A stretch of 64,000 nt of DNA from Synechococcus sp. CBW1002 (GTDB taxonomy: Bacteria > Cyanobacteriota > Cyanobacteriia > PCC-6307 > Cyanobiaceae), in contig NZ_CP060398.1 of NCBI RefSeq assembly GCF_015840915.1, forward strand, positions 3,534,001 to 3,598,000. Direction: 5' to 3'. This document shows, in pieces, positions 23,330 through 31,899 of the stretch. The notes under the pieces are model-generated. The model was not told the origin of the DNA, made no database searches, and saw only the letters and a program-made list of their open reading frames with translations. The number at the start of each line of letters is the position of its first letter. The stretch's first letter is position 1. The translations under genes were made by a program, and so were the position numbers.

Positions 23330-23388
23330 TCAGACACGGCCCGCGAGCCATAGGCTCCAGCTAACAAACCCTCACGGAGACAGGCTTC
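23330..23388 (+). promoter_or_regulatory. Leader and ribosome-binding site of brxA
   Basis: The last 60 bases before brxA hold GGAG at about 23376-23379, nine or ten bases before the TTG start. This decides for TTG as the start, since no ATG lies in a suitable place and the following GTG codons have no comparable site. The 290-bp gap 23097-23388 shows no other gene; a promoter is expected in it but I see no convincing -35/-10 pair. Confidence 0.45.
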
Positions 23389-24237
23389 TTGGCTAACACT
23401 GTGCCCTGCGCGGTGCCAGGATTCCCCAGGCGCTGCCAGCTGGTTTCCTTGCCCCGTCCTGTCCCGCAGCCGCCCCGCTACTGCCTGAGCTTCACGGCGG
23501 CAGGGCTCAGGCCTGAGCTGGCGGCTGTGATCGCGGCCATCCACCTGGAGGAGGACGGCGACTGGGGCCGCACCAAAACCGCGGTGCTGGAGCGCAATGC
23601 CCTGCAGGCCCGTTCCGCCAGCTCGGGGAAACGGCTTGAGTCGGAGCTTCGGCAGCGGCTTCAGGGCCTCACCAACCCTCAGTTGCAGCTTCTAGCGCGG
23701 GGGACGAGCGAGGAGCGCAGCGCCATGGCCTGGCTGGCGGTGCTGAAGCGCATCCAGATCGCAGCCGACCTGAGCCGGGATGTGCTGCTGGAGAAGCTCA
23801 GCAGCCTGGATCCGGTGCTGCGTCGCTCGGACATGGCGGCCTTCTATGAGGAGCGTGAGCGTGATCACCCCGAGCTGGGAGCCCTGGCACCCTCATCCCA
23901 GCAGAAGGTGCGATCCGCGCTGCTGCAGATGTTCAGGGAAGCAGGGCTCTTGGCCGGCAAGGCGGGCAAGAGCGGAACCCTTGGCACCGTGCAGCGACCG
24001 CTCCTATCGCCGCAAGTTCAGGAGCTGGTGGCCAGCGACGATCCAGCGTTGCTGGTTGGATTCCTGGTCCACGGACCGGCCAAACCCGCCAAGAGCATGA
24101 GCGCGTCTACCGCGGCGAAGGCATCTCCCAGGACAACGGCAAAACCAGGACCCAGGTCTGCAGCCAAGTCCGCAGCGAAGGGGACCAGCAAGCCTGGAGC
24201 CAAGAAGGCTTCTCCGAGCAGGAGGAAGGCGGCATGA
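23389..24237 (+). CDS. brxA: BREX protein BrxA (DUF1819)
   Basis: A 282-aa protein. Residues ~30-225 match the BrxA family: 'YCLSFTAAGL', 'NALQARSASSGKRLESELR', 'ERERDHPELGALAPSSQ', 'REAGLL'. BrxA is a small helical, DNA-binding component of BREX that is required in some type I systems. The family is usually ~200 aa; here an extra C-terminal tail of ~50 residues rich in Lys/Ala/Ser/Pro (about 230-282) resembles histone-H1-like tails and could add unspecific DNA binding. TTG is the probable start. The stop overlaps brxB (ATGA), so the two are translated together. It is the first gene of the defence operon. Confidence 0.88.
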   Translation: MANTVPCAVPGFPRRCQLVSLPRPVPQPPRYCLSFTAAGLRPELAAVIAAIHLEEDGDWGRTKTAVLERNALQARSASSGKRLESELRQRLQGLTNPQLQLLARGTSEERSAMAWLAVLKRIQIAADLSRDVLLEKLSSLDPVLRRSDMAAFYEERERDHPELGALAPSSQQKVRSALLQMFREAGLLAGKAGKSGTLGTVQRPLLSPQVQELVASDDPALLVGFLVHGPAKPAKSMSASTAAKASPRTTAKPGPRSAAKSAAKGTSKPGAKKASPSRRKAA

Positions 24238-24845
24238 GCAGCGTCAGCGGCCTCGACAAGCGCCTGCAGGAGGTGCTCACCCGTCCCGAGTTTCTCGAGA
24301 TGCGGGGCGTGGCCAAGGAGGTGCCGATCTTCATCCAGACCTACAGCCCCGCCGACGAAGACCAGCTGCGGGTGGTGGTGAAGGGGGCAGAGCAGTACCT
24401 GCGCAAGCAGGGCCTGCGGGTGAAGCACGTCGACTTGTTTGAGCTGGTGCTGCAGCTGCTGGAGGCGGAGGGGTGGCTCCAAAAGGTGTTGCAACGGGAG
24501 CCGAGCTGGAGCAAGGGCGATCTGTTCGACACTCTGCAGAACGTGGCAGAGCCCACTGAAGCGTTGGTGCCGAAGTTGATGGAGGCGCTGGGGAAGGACA
24601 CCCAGGTCAGCCTGATCACGGGGTCAGGCCGGATCTATCCCTTCCTGCGTACCCACACGATTCTCGAGGCGCTGCAGCCAGCGATGGTGCGCCATCCAGT
24701 GGTTGTCTTTTTCCCCGGTGAATACTCCCAGGATGCTGACGGCGGTTCCTACCTACGGCTCTTCGGCACCACGACAGCCAGCAAGATCGAAAACCCGCAC
24801 TACCGCGCCACCAACCTCGATTACTTCGACATCAAGAGCTCATGA
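24234..24845 (+). CDS. brxB: BREX protein BrxB (DUF1788)
   Basis: A 203-aa protein of the usual length for BrxB. Family-like segments: 'IFIQTYSPADE', 'LFELVLQLLEAEGWL', 'LITGSGRIYPFLRTHTILE' and 'VVFFPGEYSQ'. Its molecular role is not known; it is needed for BREX defence in characterised type I systems and may link BrxC with PglX/PglZ. The ATG overlaps the brxA stop and its own stop overlaps the brxC start (ATGA at 24842), which implies coupled translation and fixed stoichiometry. Confidence 0.93.
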   Translation: MSSVSGLDKRLQEVLTRPEFLEMRGVAKEVPIFIQTYSPADEDQLRVVVKGAEQYLRKQGLRVKHVDLFELVLQLLEAEGWLQKVLQREPSWSKGDLFDTLQNVAEPTEALVPKLMEALGKDTQVSLITGSGRIYPFLRTHTILEALQPAMVRHPVVVFFPGEYSQDADGGSYLRLFGTTTASKIENPHYRATNLDYFDIKSS

Positions 24846-27800
24846 CTTTCAAAGCCATCCGCGAGCTCTTCGCCAAGCCGGTTGATCGCCCGATCGATGG
24901 GGTGATCAAGGCTGATGACGAGCGCCATCTCCAGGTTGAACTCGACGAGTACGTCGTCACCCGCGAGGTGAGCAAGGGCCTGGGTGCCTTCACCGACGCC
25001 TACCTGCACAACCCCACGGCCAATGGCGTGTGGATCTCGGGCTTCTTTGGTTCGGGCAAATCGCACCTGCTGAAGATGCTCTCGCTGATGCTCGACAGCG
25101 AGAAACGCGTGGGAGAACAGGGACACCGCCCAGCCGAAATCCTTCTGCCCAAGGTGGGCGACGAAATCCTCCGGGCGGACCTAAAGAAAGCTACGGCAAT
25201 CCCAGCTCGCAGCATCCTGTTCAACATTGACCAGAAGTTCGACACCAAGGGCGGAGACAAGGAATCTCCGATTCTGGATGTTTTCTTCAAGGTTCTCAAC
25301 GAACTACAGGGCTATTATGGCAAGCAAGGCTACATCGCCCAGTTTGAATATGATCTCGACAAGCGAGGGAAGCTTGACTCTTTCAAGAAGACCTACCGTG
25401 AAATCATAGGGTCTGACTGGGAAAACGACAGAAAAGCTGTTCTAACGGCCACAAAAAGCGAGTTCGCCAAGGCCTACTCCATCCACTCTGGGGTGAGCGA
25501 GAGTGATGCGATCAGGATTATTGACGATGCCAAAGACAGCTTCAAGTTGTCGATCGAGGACTTTGGTCAACGTGTGAAGGAGTACCTCGACAGCCAGCCC
25601 CCTGGTTTTCGGCTCAACTTCTTCGTGGATGAGGCTGGTCAGTTTATTGGCCAGGAACGCAGTCGCCTGCTCAACCTCCAGACCGTTGTGGAGAGCCTGG
25701 CCACCGCCACGAACGGTCGGGCCACCGTGTTCATCACCTCCCAGGCTGACCTAGAGGGCGTTCTGGGCCAGGTAAAGTTTGAGCAAGCAGACGATCTCAG
25801 CCGCATTCAAGGTCGCTTCAAGACGAAGATGAACCTTGCAAGTGCCGACGTTCAGGAGGTGATTCAGCGGCGCCTTCTTGAAAAAGACCCACAGGAACCA
25901 GAGCAGCTGATCAGCATTTACGAGCAGGAGAAGGAGAACTTCACTACCCTGTTCCGATTCGGTGACGGTTCAATCCAACTCAAGGGCTGGAGTGATTGCC
26001 AAGGTTTCTGCGGCCTTTACCCCTTCCATCCCTACCAGCTGAGCCTGTTCCAGCAGGCGATCCAGAGTCTGGCCACCCACAGCATCTTTGAAGGTCGGAA
26101 CATGGCGGTCGGAGAGCGCTCGATGCTCTCGGTGTTTCAGGAGGTGGCCAAGGCAATCAAGGAGATGCCTGTGGGGCGGCTGGCCAGCTTCGATCAGCTC
26201 TATGACGGCATCAATGATGTGATCCGAAGCGATAAGAAGCAGACCATGGTGACCGCCCAGAACCAGGTGGGCGAGCTGGAGCTGCGCATCCTCAAGGCCC
26301 TATTCCTGCTCAAGTGGGTGCCGCAGTTCAAAAGCACGGCACGCAATATCGCGATCCTGCTGATCAATGAGCCCAACTTTGATATCCGCGCCCATGAGCA
26401 GGCGGTGAAGGATGCGCTGATCAACCTGGAGAGCCAGAGCTACCTGCAGCGCAGTGGTGAGGTCTATGAATTCCTCACCGACAAAGAAAAGGACGTTGAA
26501 CAGGAGATCAAGCGCACGGAGGTGTCCGACTCAGAAGTGATCAAGGCCCTGCACCGGATTGTGTTTGACGACGTGCTGCGCAGCAACAAGATCCGTTTTG
26601 AGGACAACGGCAATGACTACTCATTTTCCCAGAAGATCGACGACGGTCTGATCAAGGGCAAGGACACCGATGTGGCCGTGAACCTGGTGACGCCGGAGCA
26701 CCCCAACTACGGCAATGAGGCGATCCTGCACAGCCGCAACATGGGCGGCACCGAACTGATGGCGGTGTTACCGGGCAAGGAGCGGCTGCTGGAGCAGATC
26801 CGCAGCCAGCTGAAAACCGACCTCTACGTGCGCCAGAACAGCGGCAGCGAAGACGAAGCCTTGAACGCCATCCTGGCGATTCGCGCCAAGCAGAGCGGTG
26901 CACGCCGCCAGGAGATCACCCGCCTGGCCGAAGAGCAACTGCGAACGGCTGCGCTCGTGGTGAACGGCCAGACCCTCTCGGTTGGGGAAGGCGATCCGAG
27001 AACCCGGTTCAGCAAGGCCTACCAGGAGCTGATCCGCTCGGCGTTCTCCAAGCTGAAGATGGTGCACGGGGCGTTCAGTGAAACCACCGTGGCTGCGGTG
27101 GTGAAAGATCAGGACGATTTGCTCGATGGCCTGGCGGTGCAGCTGTCGGAGGCTGAGCAGGAGGTGCTGGTGGAGGTGGAGCGCCAGCAGAAGCTGGGCG
27201 AGCGCCTGAGCGCAGACGACTTGGTGCGCAGGTTTGAGGCGCGGCCTTACGGCTGGAGCAACTGGGCCACGCTCACCTTCATCGCGCGGTTGTATCGGCT
27301 CGGGAAGCTGGAGCTGCGGGAGAAGGAACTGCTGAGCAGCGTGGAGGTGATCGATGCGCTCACCAACAGCCGCAAGCTGGGCGGCGTGAGCGTGCGCAAA
27401 CAGGAGGTGTACGACACCAGCACGATCAATGCTCTCAAGAGGTTCCACCAGGACCTGTTCAACGTGCAGAGCCCCGGCACCGATGCGCGCAGCACCTGCG
27501 AAGCCTTTCGGATGGCGATGCGCGAGGAAGCGCAGAACCTACGCGATCTGGCCTCTCAGGCCGGCACCTATGGATTCCTTGCTGCGCTGAAGCCCTGGGC
27601 CGAGCAGGCTGAGGCGATGACCAAGAAGGACGACGGCTACCTGCTCAACCAGCTGGACACCTTCAAGGACAGCTGGCTCGATGCCGAAGAAGACCTACTC
27701 ACCCCCCTGAAGCAGTTCCTCAATGGCAACCAGAAGGTGGTGTACGACCAGGTGAAGGCATTCGAGACCCGCTACAGCGATGAGTTCGCCGATCTTCCGG

Positions 27801-28327
27801 CTGATCTGGTGCAACCACTACGGGCCTTGCTCAGCAGCGAGACGCCCTATGCCGGCGGCCTGATCCCCCAGGCCAATAGCGCCATGGCCGACCTGCAGAA
27901 GCAGTTGGAGCAACGGCTGCAACAGGCCCAGGCTGATGCCCTGCAGCAGATCGCTGAGCAGGAAGCACGGCTCAAGGCCGATACCGATTTCCAGAAGCTC
28001 GATGAGGAGCAGCAATCTCAGGTGCTCGCCCCCACAGCTCAGGCCAAGGCTGAAGTGCAAGGCGCCAGCAAGCCGGGTACTGCGCTGTTGAGGCTGAACC
28101 GCTACCGGGCGGACGAGGTGCCCAAACAGCTGCAACACATGGCGGCTCTGGCAGCTCCTAAGGACGCCCCGGCGCCTGCAGCGATCACGGTGGTAGCGGC
28201 CTTATCCCTCAAGGTGATCTGCCCGATGAGCCAGATCACCAACAGCGCCGAGCTACAGCAATGGCTCGATGCCTTGCGCGCAGCCGCCCAGGCCGAGCTG
28301 GATCAGGGCCACCGGATCAGCCTCTGA
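24842..28327 (+). CDS. brxC: BREX ATPase BrxC
   Basis: A 1161-aa P-loop ATPase, close to the usual BrxC/PglY length (~1200). Walker A 'GFFGSGKSHLLKML' lies near residues 62-75, Walker B 'FFVDEAGQFIG' near 260, followed by 'VFITSQADLEGVLG'. The C-terminal third is rich in coiled coil ('QKQLEQRLQQAQADALQQ', 'EQQSQVLAPTAQA'). BrxC is required for both methylation and phage exclusion in type I BREX. It is translationally coupled to brxB; pglX follows after 50 bases. Confidence 0.93.
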   Translation: MTFKAIRELFAKPVDRPIDGVIKADDERHLQVELDEYVVTREVSKGLGAFTDAYLHNPTANGVWISGFFGSGKSHLLKMLSLMLDSEKRVGEQGHRPAEILLPKVGDEILRADLKKATAIPARSILFNIDQKFDTKGGDKESPILDVFFKVLNELQGYYGKQGYIAQFEYDLDKRGKLDSFKKTYREIIGSDWENDRKAVLTATKSEFAKAYSIHSGVSESDAIRIIDDAKDSFKLSIEDFGQRVKEYLDSQPPGFRLNFFVDEAGQFIGQERSRLLNLQTVVESLATATNGRATVFITSQADLEGVLGQVKFEQADDLSRIQGRFKTKMNLASADVQEVIQRRLLEKDPQEPEQLISIYEQEKENFTTLFRFGDGSIQLKGWSDCQGFCGLYPFHPYQLSLFQQAIQSLATHSIFEGRNMAVGERSMLSVFQEVAKAIKEMPVGRLASFDQLYDGINDVIRSDKKQTMVTAQNQVGELELRILKALFLLKWVPQFKSTARNIAILLINEPNFDIRAHEQAVKDALINLESQSYLQRSGEVYEFLTDKEKDVEQEIKRTEVSDSEVIKALHRIVFDDVLRSNKIRFEDNGNDYSFSQKIDDGLIKGKDTDVAVNLVTPEHPNYGNEAILHSRNMGGTELMAVLPGKERLLEQIRSQLKTDLYVRQNSGSEDEALNAILAIRAKQSGARRQEITRLAEEQLRTAALVVNGQTLSVGEGDPRTRFSKAYQELIRSAFSKLKMVHGAFSETTVAAVVKDQDDLLDGLAVQLSEAEQEVLVEVERQQKLGERLSADDLVRRFEARPYGWSNWATLTFIARLYRLGKLELREKELLSSVEVIDALTNSRKLGGVSVRKQEVYDTSTINALKRFHQDLFNVQSPGTDARSTCEAFRMAMREEAQNLRDLASQAGTYGFLAALKPWAEQAEAMTKKDDGYLLNQLDTFKDSWLDAEEDLLTPLKQFLNGNQKVVYDQVKAFETRYSDEFADLPADLVQPLRALLSSETPYAGGLIPQANSAMADLQKQLEQRLQQAQADALQQIAEQEARLKADTDFQKLDEEQQSQVLAPTAQAKAEVQGASKPGTALLRLNRYRADEVPKQLQHMAALAAPKDAPAPAAITVVAALSLKVICPMSQITNSAELQQWLDALRAAAQAELDQGHRISL

Positions 28328-28377
28328 TCGCGGACGCAGTTTTTCCTTCAAACCACCCACCGATCTACTCCCAGTCC

Positions 28378-31300
28378 ATGCCCGTCAACACCGCTGCCCT
28401 GAAGACCTTTGCCCCGGCAATGCGGCGGCAATTGCTGGAGGCGGTGGGCCGCAAGCTCGATCTACTCCTGAACAGCCAGACGCCTGACACGCTCAGTACC
28501 TACGCCAGGCAAATCGCTGAACTGCGCGCGCAGGAAGGGGAGAACCGAGATCAACTGCTGGAACGGGTGGCCTACACCTGGTTCAACCGGCTGTGTGCGC
28601 TGCGCTATCTCGATGCCCGGGGCTGGCACCCGTTTGGCTGCAAGGTGTTGATGCCAGCAGCCGAAGGTGAAACGCAGCCGGAACTGCTCAAGCTGATGCG
28701 GGCGGGGAGCCTGCCTGCGGCTCTGAAAGGCCACACCAACGAAAGCCGTTTACATGGGCTGCTCGATGAACAGATCCAAACCGCGATCGCTGGTGCCGAC
28801 CCGCAGGGCGAGGTGTATCGCGAGCTTGTGCTGTCAACGTGTCGCTTCTATCACGAGCTGCTGCACAATCTTTTTGAAGGTCTCGATGATGCCAGCGAGT
28901 TATTGCTCCCCGACGACCTGCTGAGCGAGGGATCGATTGCAGGTGGCTTCCGACGTGAGATCAGCGATGACGACTGCCAGGATGTGGAGATTCTGGGCTG
29001 GCTGTATCAGTTCTATATCGCCGAGAAGAAAGATGAGGTCATGGCCCGCAAGAAGGCGGTGCCCACTGAAGACATCCCAGCTGTCACCCAGCTGTTCACG
29101 CCCCACTGGATCGTGCGCTACCTGGTGGAGAACTCCCTTGGCCGACTCTGGCTGCTGAACCGACCTGGTTCCAAGCTGCGCGAGCAGATGCCCTACTACA
29201 TCGAAGGCGAGACAGAAACCGAATTCCTGAAGATCAGCAAGCCTGAGGAAATCAAGCTGCTGGATCCTGCCTGCGGCAGTGGACACATTCTCACCTACGC
29301 CTTCGACTTGCTCACACTCATCTACGAGGAGGAAGGCTACGCCCCCAGCGAAATCCCTGGATTGATTCTCCAGCACAATCTCTCCGGACTGGAGATATGT
29401 CCTCGCGCCGCCCAGCTTGCCGAACTAGCCCTTGTCTTGAAGGGTCGTGAAAAGTCCCGTCGATTTCTCCAGCCGGAGCAGCTGGTGCGCCCTCGAATTA
29501 TTGAGCTTCAGAATCTTCGGTTTCAAGCACACGAGCTCAATAACTATATCGAGGCCCTAGATCTCGGAGAGCTGTTCGATCACACCCTGTTCAAGCTACT
29601 TCGTCAGTTTGAGGAGGCACAGGCCTTCGGCTCTCTCATACAGCCCTGCCTGAACGAACAGGAGGTTGCCAGCGTGCGCCTAGCTATGGAGAGGAAAAAC
29701 TTAGACGATCAGATCTTCTTGCGTGAAACGCACCGCAAAGTTCTACGTGTTCTTAATCAAGCCGAGACGCTTACCCAGAAGTACCACGTCATTGCCGCCA
29801 ATCCACCTTACATGGGCGGGAAGGGAATGAATCCTGTTGTCAAGCAGTTCCTGCAAGAGAACTTTGCAGACTACAAATCGGACTTGTTTGCCGGTTTCAT
29901 TGCTCGGTCGTTAACGCTAACGCTCTCCAAGGGATTCCTTGGGTTCATGACGCCATTCGTCTGGATGTTTATCTCTTCGTATGAAAAGTTGAGGGCCAGG
30001 CTCATTGTTCATGCAACAATTACGTCTTTGGTGCAACTAGAATACTCGGGATTTGATGGGGCTACAGTTCCAATCTGTGCATTTTCTCTTCAGAACAGCC
30101 GCCAAAAGGGCTTCCTTGGTGGATATGTCCGCTTGTCGGACTTTCGAGGCAGTGAAAACCAAGGTCCACGGACTCTGGAAGCCATCTCAAATCCCCAGTG
30201 CGGCTGGTTTTTTCGGGCAGACTCAGATAACTTCAGAAGGATTCCCGGATCCCCTATTGCATATTGGGCAACTGCAAGCATCAGGGAAGTTTTTGAGGCA
30301 GGAACTCCTCTCGGCTCAAAATCAGAGCCACGGGTTGGGCTTCAGACAGGCGAAAATGCAAGATTTGTCAGGTGCTGGCATGAAGTCGATAGCGAAAAAA
30401 TGGGATTTCTTATTCCAAGCAGGGAAGAGGCCGCCAAGAGCCTCAGAAAGTGGTTTCCCTATAATAAAGGTGGTGACTTTAGGCGATGGTACGGTAATCA
30501 GGAATTCGTTGTTGACTGGGAAAGGGACGGATCTCGCGTTCGCAATTTCAAGTTTCAGGACGGAAGCCCTAGATCGTACATCAGGAATTCTGACCGCTAC
30601 TTTAGCCCCTCTATATCATGGTCAAAAATAAGTAGTGGCCTTCCGGCTTTTAGGTTTTTCCCGCAAGGTTTTATCTTTGATGTTGCTGGGACTTCTGTCT
30701 TCAGCAACTCTCACGGAGAGAGCCTAGACGTGCTTGGTTTTGCCAATAGTCTCGTTGCCCAAGTAATCCTTAAGACTATTTCTCCGACTCTAAACTTTGA
30801 GGTCGGGCATATTGCGTCGCTGCCACTCTTGCCTGACCCTCGGCCTTCAAGCCACAGAGATCTAATTGAAAGTCTGGTATCCCTCGCCCGCATCGACTGG
30901 AATAACTTCGAGGCGTCCTGGGACTTCGCGCGCTTGCCTTTGCTGAACTCGGAGTTGAAGGGACAGACTTTGGCCACAAGTTGGCGGAACTGGGAGTTGC
31001 AGAGCGCCGCCGCCATTCGCCGGATGCAGGAGCTGGAGACGGAGAATAACAGTCTCTATATCGCAGCTTACGGCCTTAACGGTGAGCTGAAGCCCGAAGT
31101 ACCGGAGGACCAGATCACTCTTGCATGCGCCGAACAACGAAAGGATATTGGGGCCTTTCTCTCATACGCCATCGGCTGCATGATGGGCCGCTACAGCCTC
31201 GATCAGCCGGGCCTGATCCTGGCCGACTCCCGCGACAGCCAGGCCGCCCAACTTGCTGCCTACGAAGAAAAAGTCGGCAAGCCCCTGAGTGAAGTCGAAT

Positions 31301-31896
31301 TCAGGCCCGATGCCGATGCCATCATCCCTGTGCTCGACGGCGAGTGGTTCGAAGACGACATCGTCGCCCGCACCCGCGAGTTCCTGGAGGTCACCTTCCC
31401 CGAAAGCACCGTCACCGATAATCTACGCTTCATCGAAGAGTCTCTTGGCAAAGATATCCGCAAATATTTCTGCAGCGACTTCTACAAAGATCACCTGCAG
31501 ACCTACAAGAAGCGGCCGATCTACTGGATGGTGCAGAGCCCCAAGAAGGGCTTCGCTTGCCTGATCTACCTGCACCGCTACACCAAGGACACCCTTAACC
31601 AGGTGCTCAACAACTACTTCCGGCCCTACCTGCAGAAGCTGGAAGCTCGGCTGGCCCAGCTCGGTCTCGACCAACTCAACGATGGGCTCCCCACCCGCGA
31701 ACGCACGGCAGCCCGCAAGGAGGCAGAGAAGATCACCAAGGTGCTTAAGGAATGCGAGGCCTGGGAGCAAGACGCCCTCCTGCCCCTGGCCCAGCAGCGC
31801 ATCGAGCTCGATCTCGATGACGGGGTGAAGGTGAACTACCTCAAGCTGCAGGACGTGCTGGCACCGATCCCTGGGCTGGCGGCGAAGGAGGACTGA
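28378..31896 (+). CDS. pglX: BREX adenine DNA methyltransferase PglX
   Basis: A 1172-aa N6-adenine methyltransferase. The SAM motif 'LDPACGSGHILTYAFDLL' is near residue 295 and the catalytic 'NPPY' motif in 'AANPPYMGGKGM' near 473. The C-terminal half holds the target-recognition part, whose sequence around 30050-30700 is more AT-rich than its flanks, as is common for a variable specificity domain exchanged by recombination. PglX marks host DNA at a non-palindromic site; BREX excludes phage lacking the mark. The start at 28378 was chosen because the longer frame to 28261 overlaps brxC. The frame is intact. The first GTPase starts 3 bases after its stop. Confidence 0.93.
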   Translation: MPVNTAALKTFAPAMRRQLLEAVGRKLDLLLNSQTPDTLSTYARQIAELRAQEGENRDQLLERVAYTWFNRLCALRYLDARGWHPFGCKVLMPAAEGETQPELLKLMRAGSLPAALKGHTNESRLHGLLDEQIQTAIAGADPQGEVYRELVLSTCRFYHELLHNLFEGLDDASELLLPDDLLSEGSIAGGFRREISDDDCQDVEILGWLYQFYIAEKKDEVMARKKAVPTEDIPAVTQLFTPHWIVRYLVENSLGRLWLLNRPGSKLREQMPYYIEGETETEFLKISKPEEIKLLDPACGSGHILTYAFDLLTLIYEEEGYAPSEIPGLILQHNLSGLEICPRAAQLAELALVLKGREKSRRFLQPEQLVRPRIIELQNLRFQAHELNNYIEALDLGELFDHTLFKLLRQFEEAQAFGSLIQPCLNEQEVASVRLAMERKNLDDQIFLRETHRKVLRVLNQAETLTQKYHVIAANPPYMGGKGMNPVVKQFLQENFADYKSDLFAGFIARSLTLTLSKGFLGFMTPFVWMFISSYEKLRARLIVHATITSLVQLEYSGFDGATVPICAFSLQNSRQKGFLGGYVRLSDFRGSENQGPRTLEAISNPQCGWFFRADSDNFRRIPGSPIAYWATASIREVFEAGTPLGSKSEPRVGLQTGENARFVRCWHEVDSEKMGFLIPSREEAAKSLRKWFPYNKGGDFRRWYGNQEFVVDWERDGSRVRNFKFQDGSPRSYIRNSDRYFSPSISWSKISSGLPAFRFFPQGFIFDVAGTSVFSNSHGESLDVLGFANSLVAQVILKTISPTLNFEVGHIASLPLLPDPRPSSHRDLIESLVSLARIDWNNFEASWDFARLPLLNSELKGQTLATSWRNWELQSAAAIRRMQELETENNSLYIAAYGLNGELKPEVPEDQITLACAEQRKDIGAFLSYAIGCMMGRYSLDQPGLILADSRDSQAAQLAAYEEKVGKPLSEVEFRPDADAIIPVLDGEWFEDDIVARTREFLEVTFPESTVTDNLRFIEESLGKDIRKYFCSDFYKDHLQTYKKRPIYWMVQSPKKGFACLIYLHRYTKDTLNQVLNNYFRPYLQKLEARLAQLGLDQLNDGLPTRERTAARKEAEKITKVLKECEAWEQDALLPLAQQRIELDLDDGVKVNYLKLQDVLAPIPGLAAKED

Positions 31897-31899
31897 GTC

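Noticed and set aside
28261-28377. Longer pglX start overlapping brxC
   Set aside because: The added 39 residues are low-complexity and out of the family; ATG 28378 precedes a typical PglX N-terminus.
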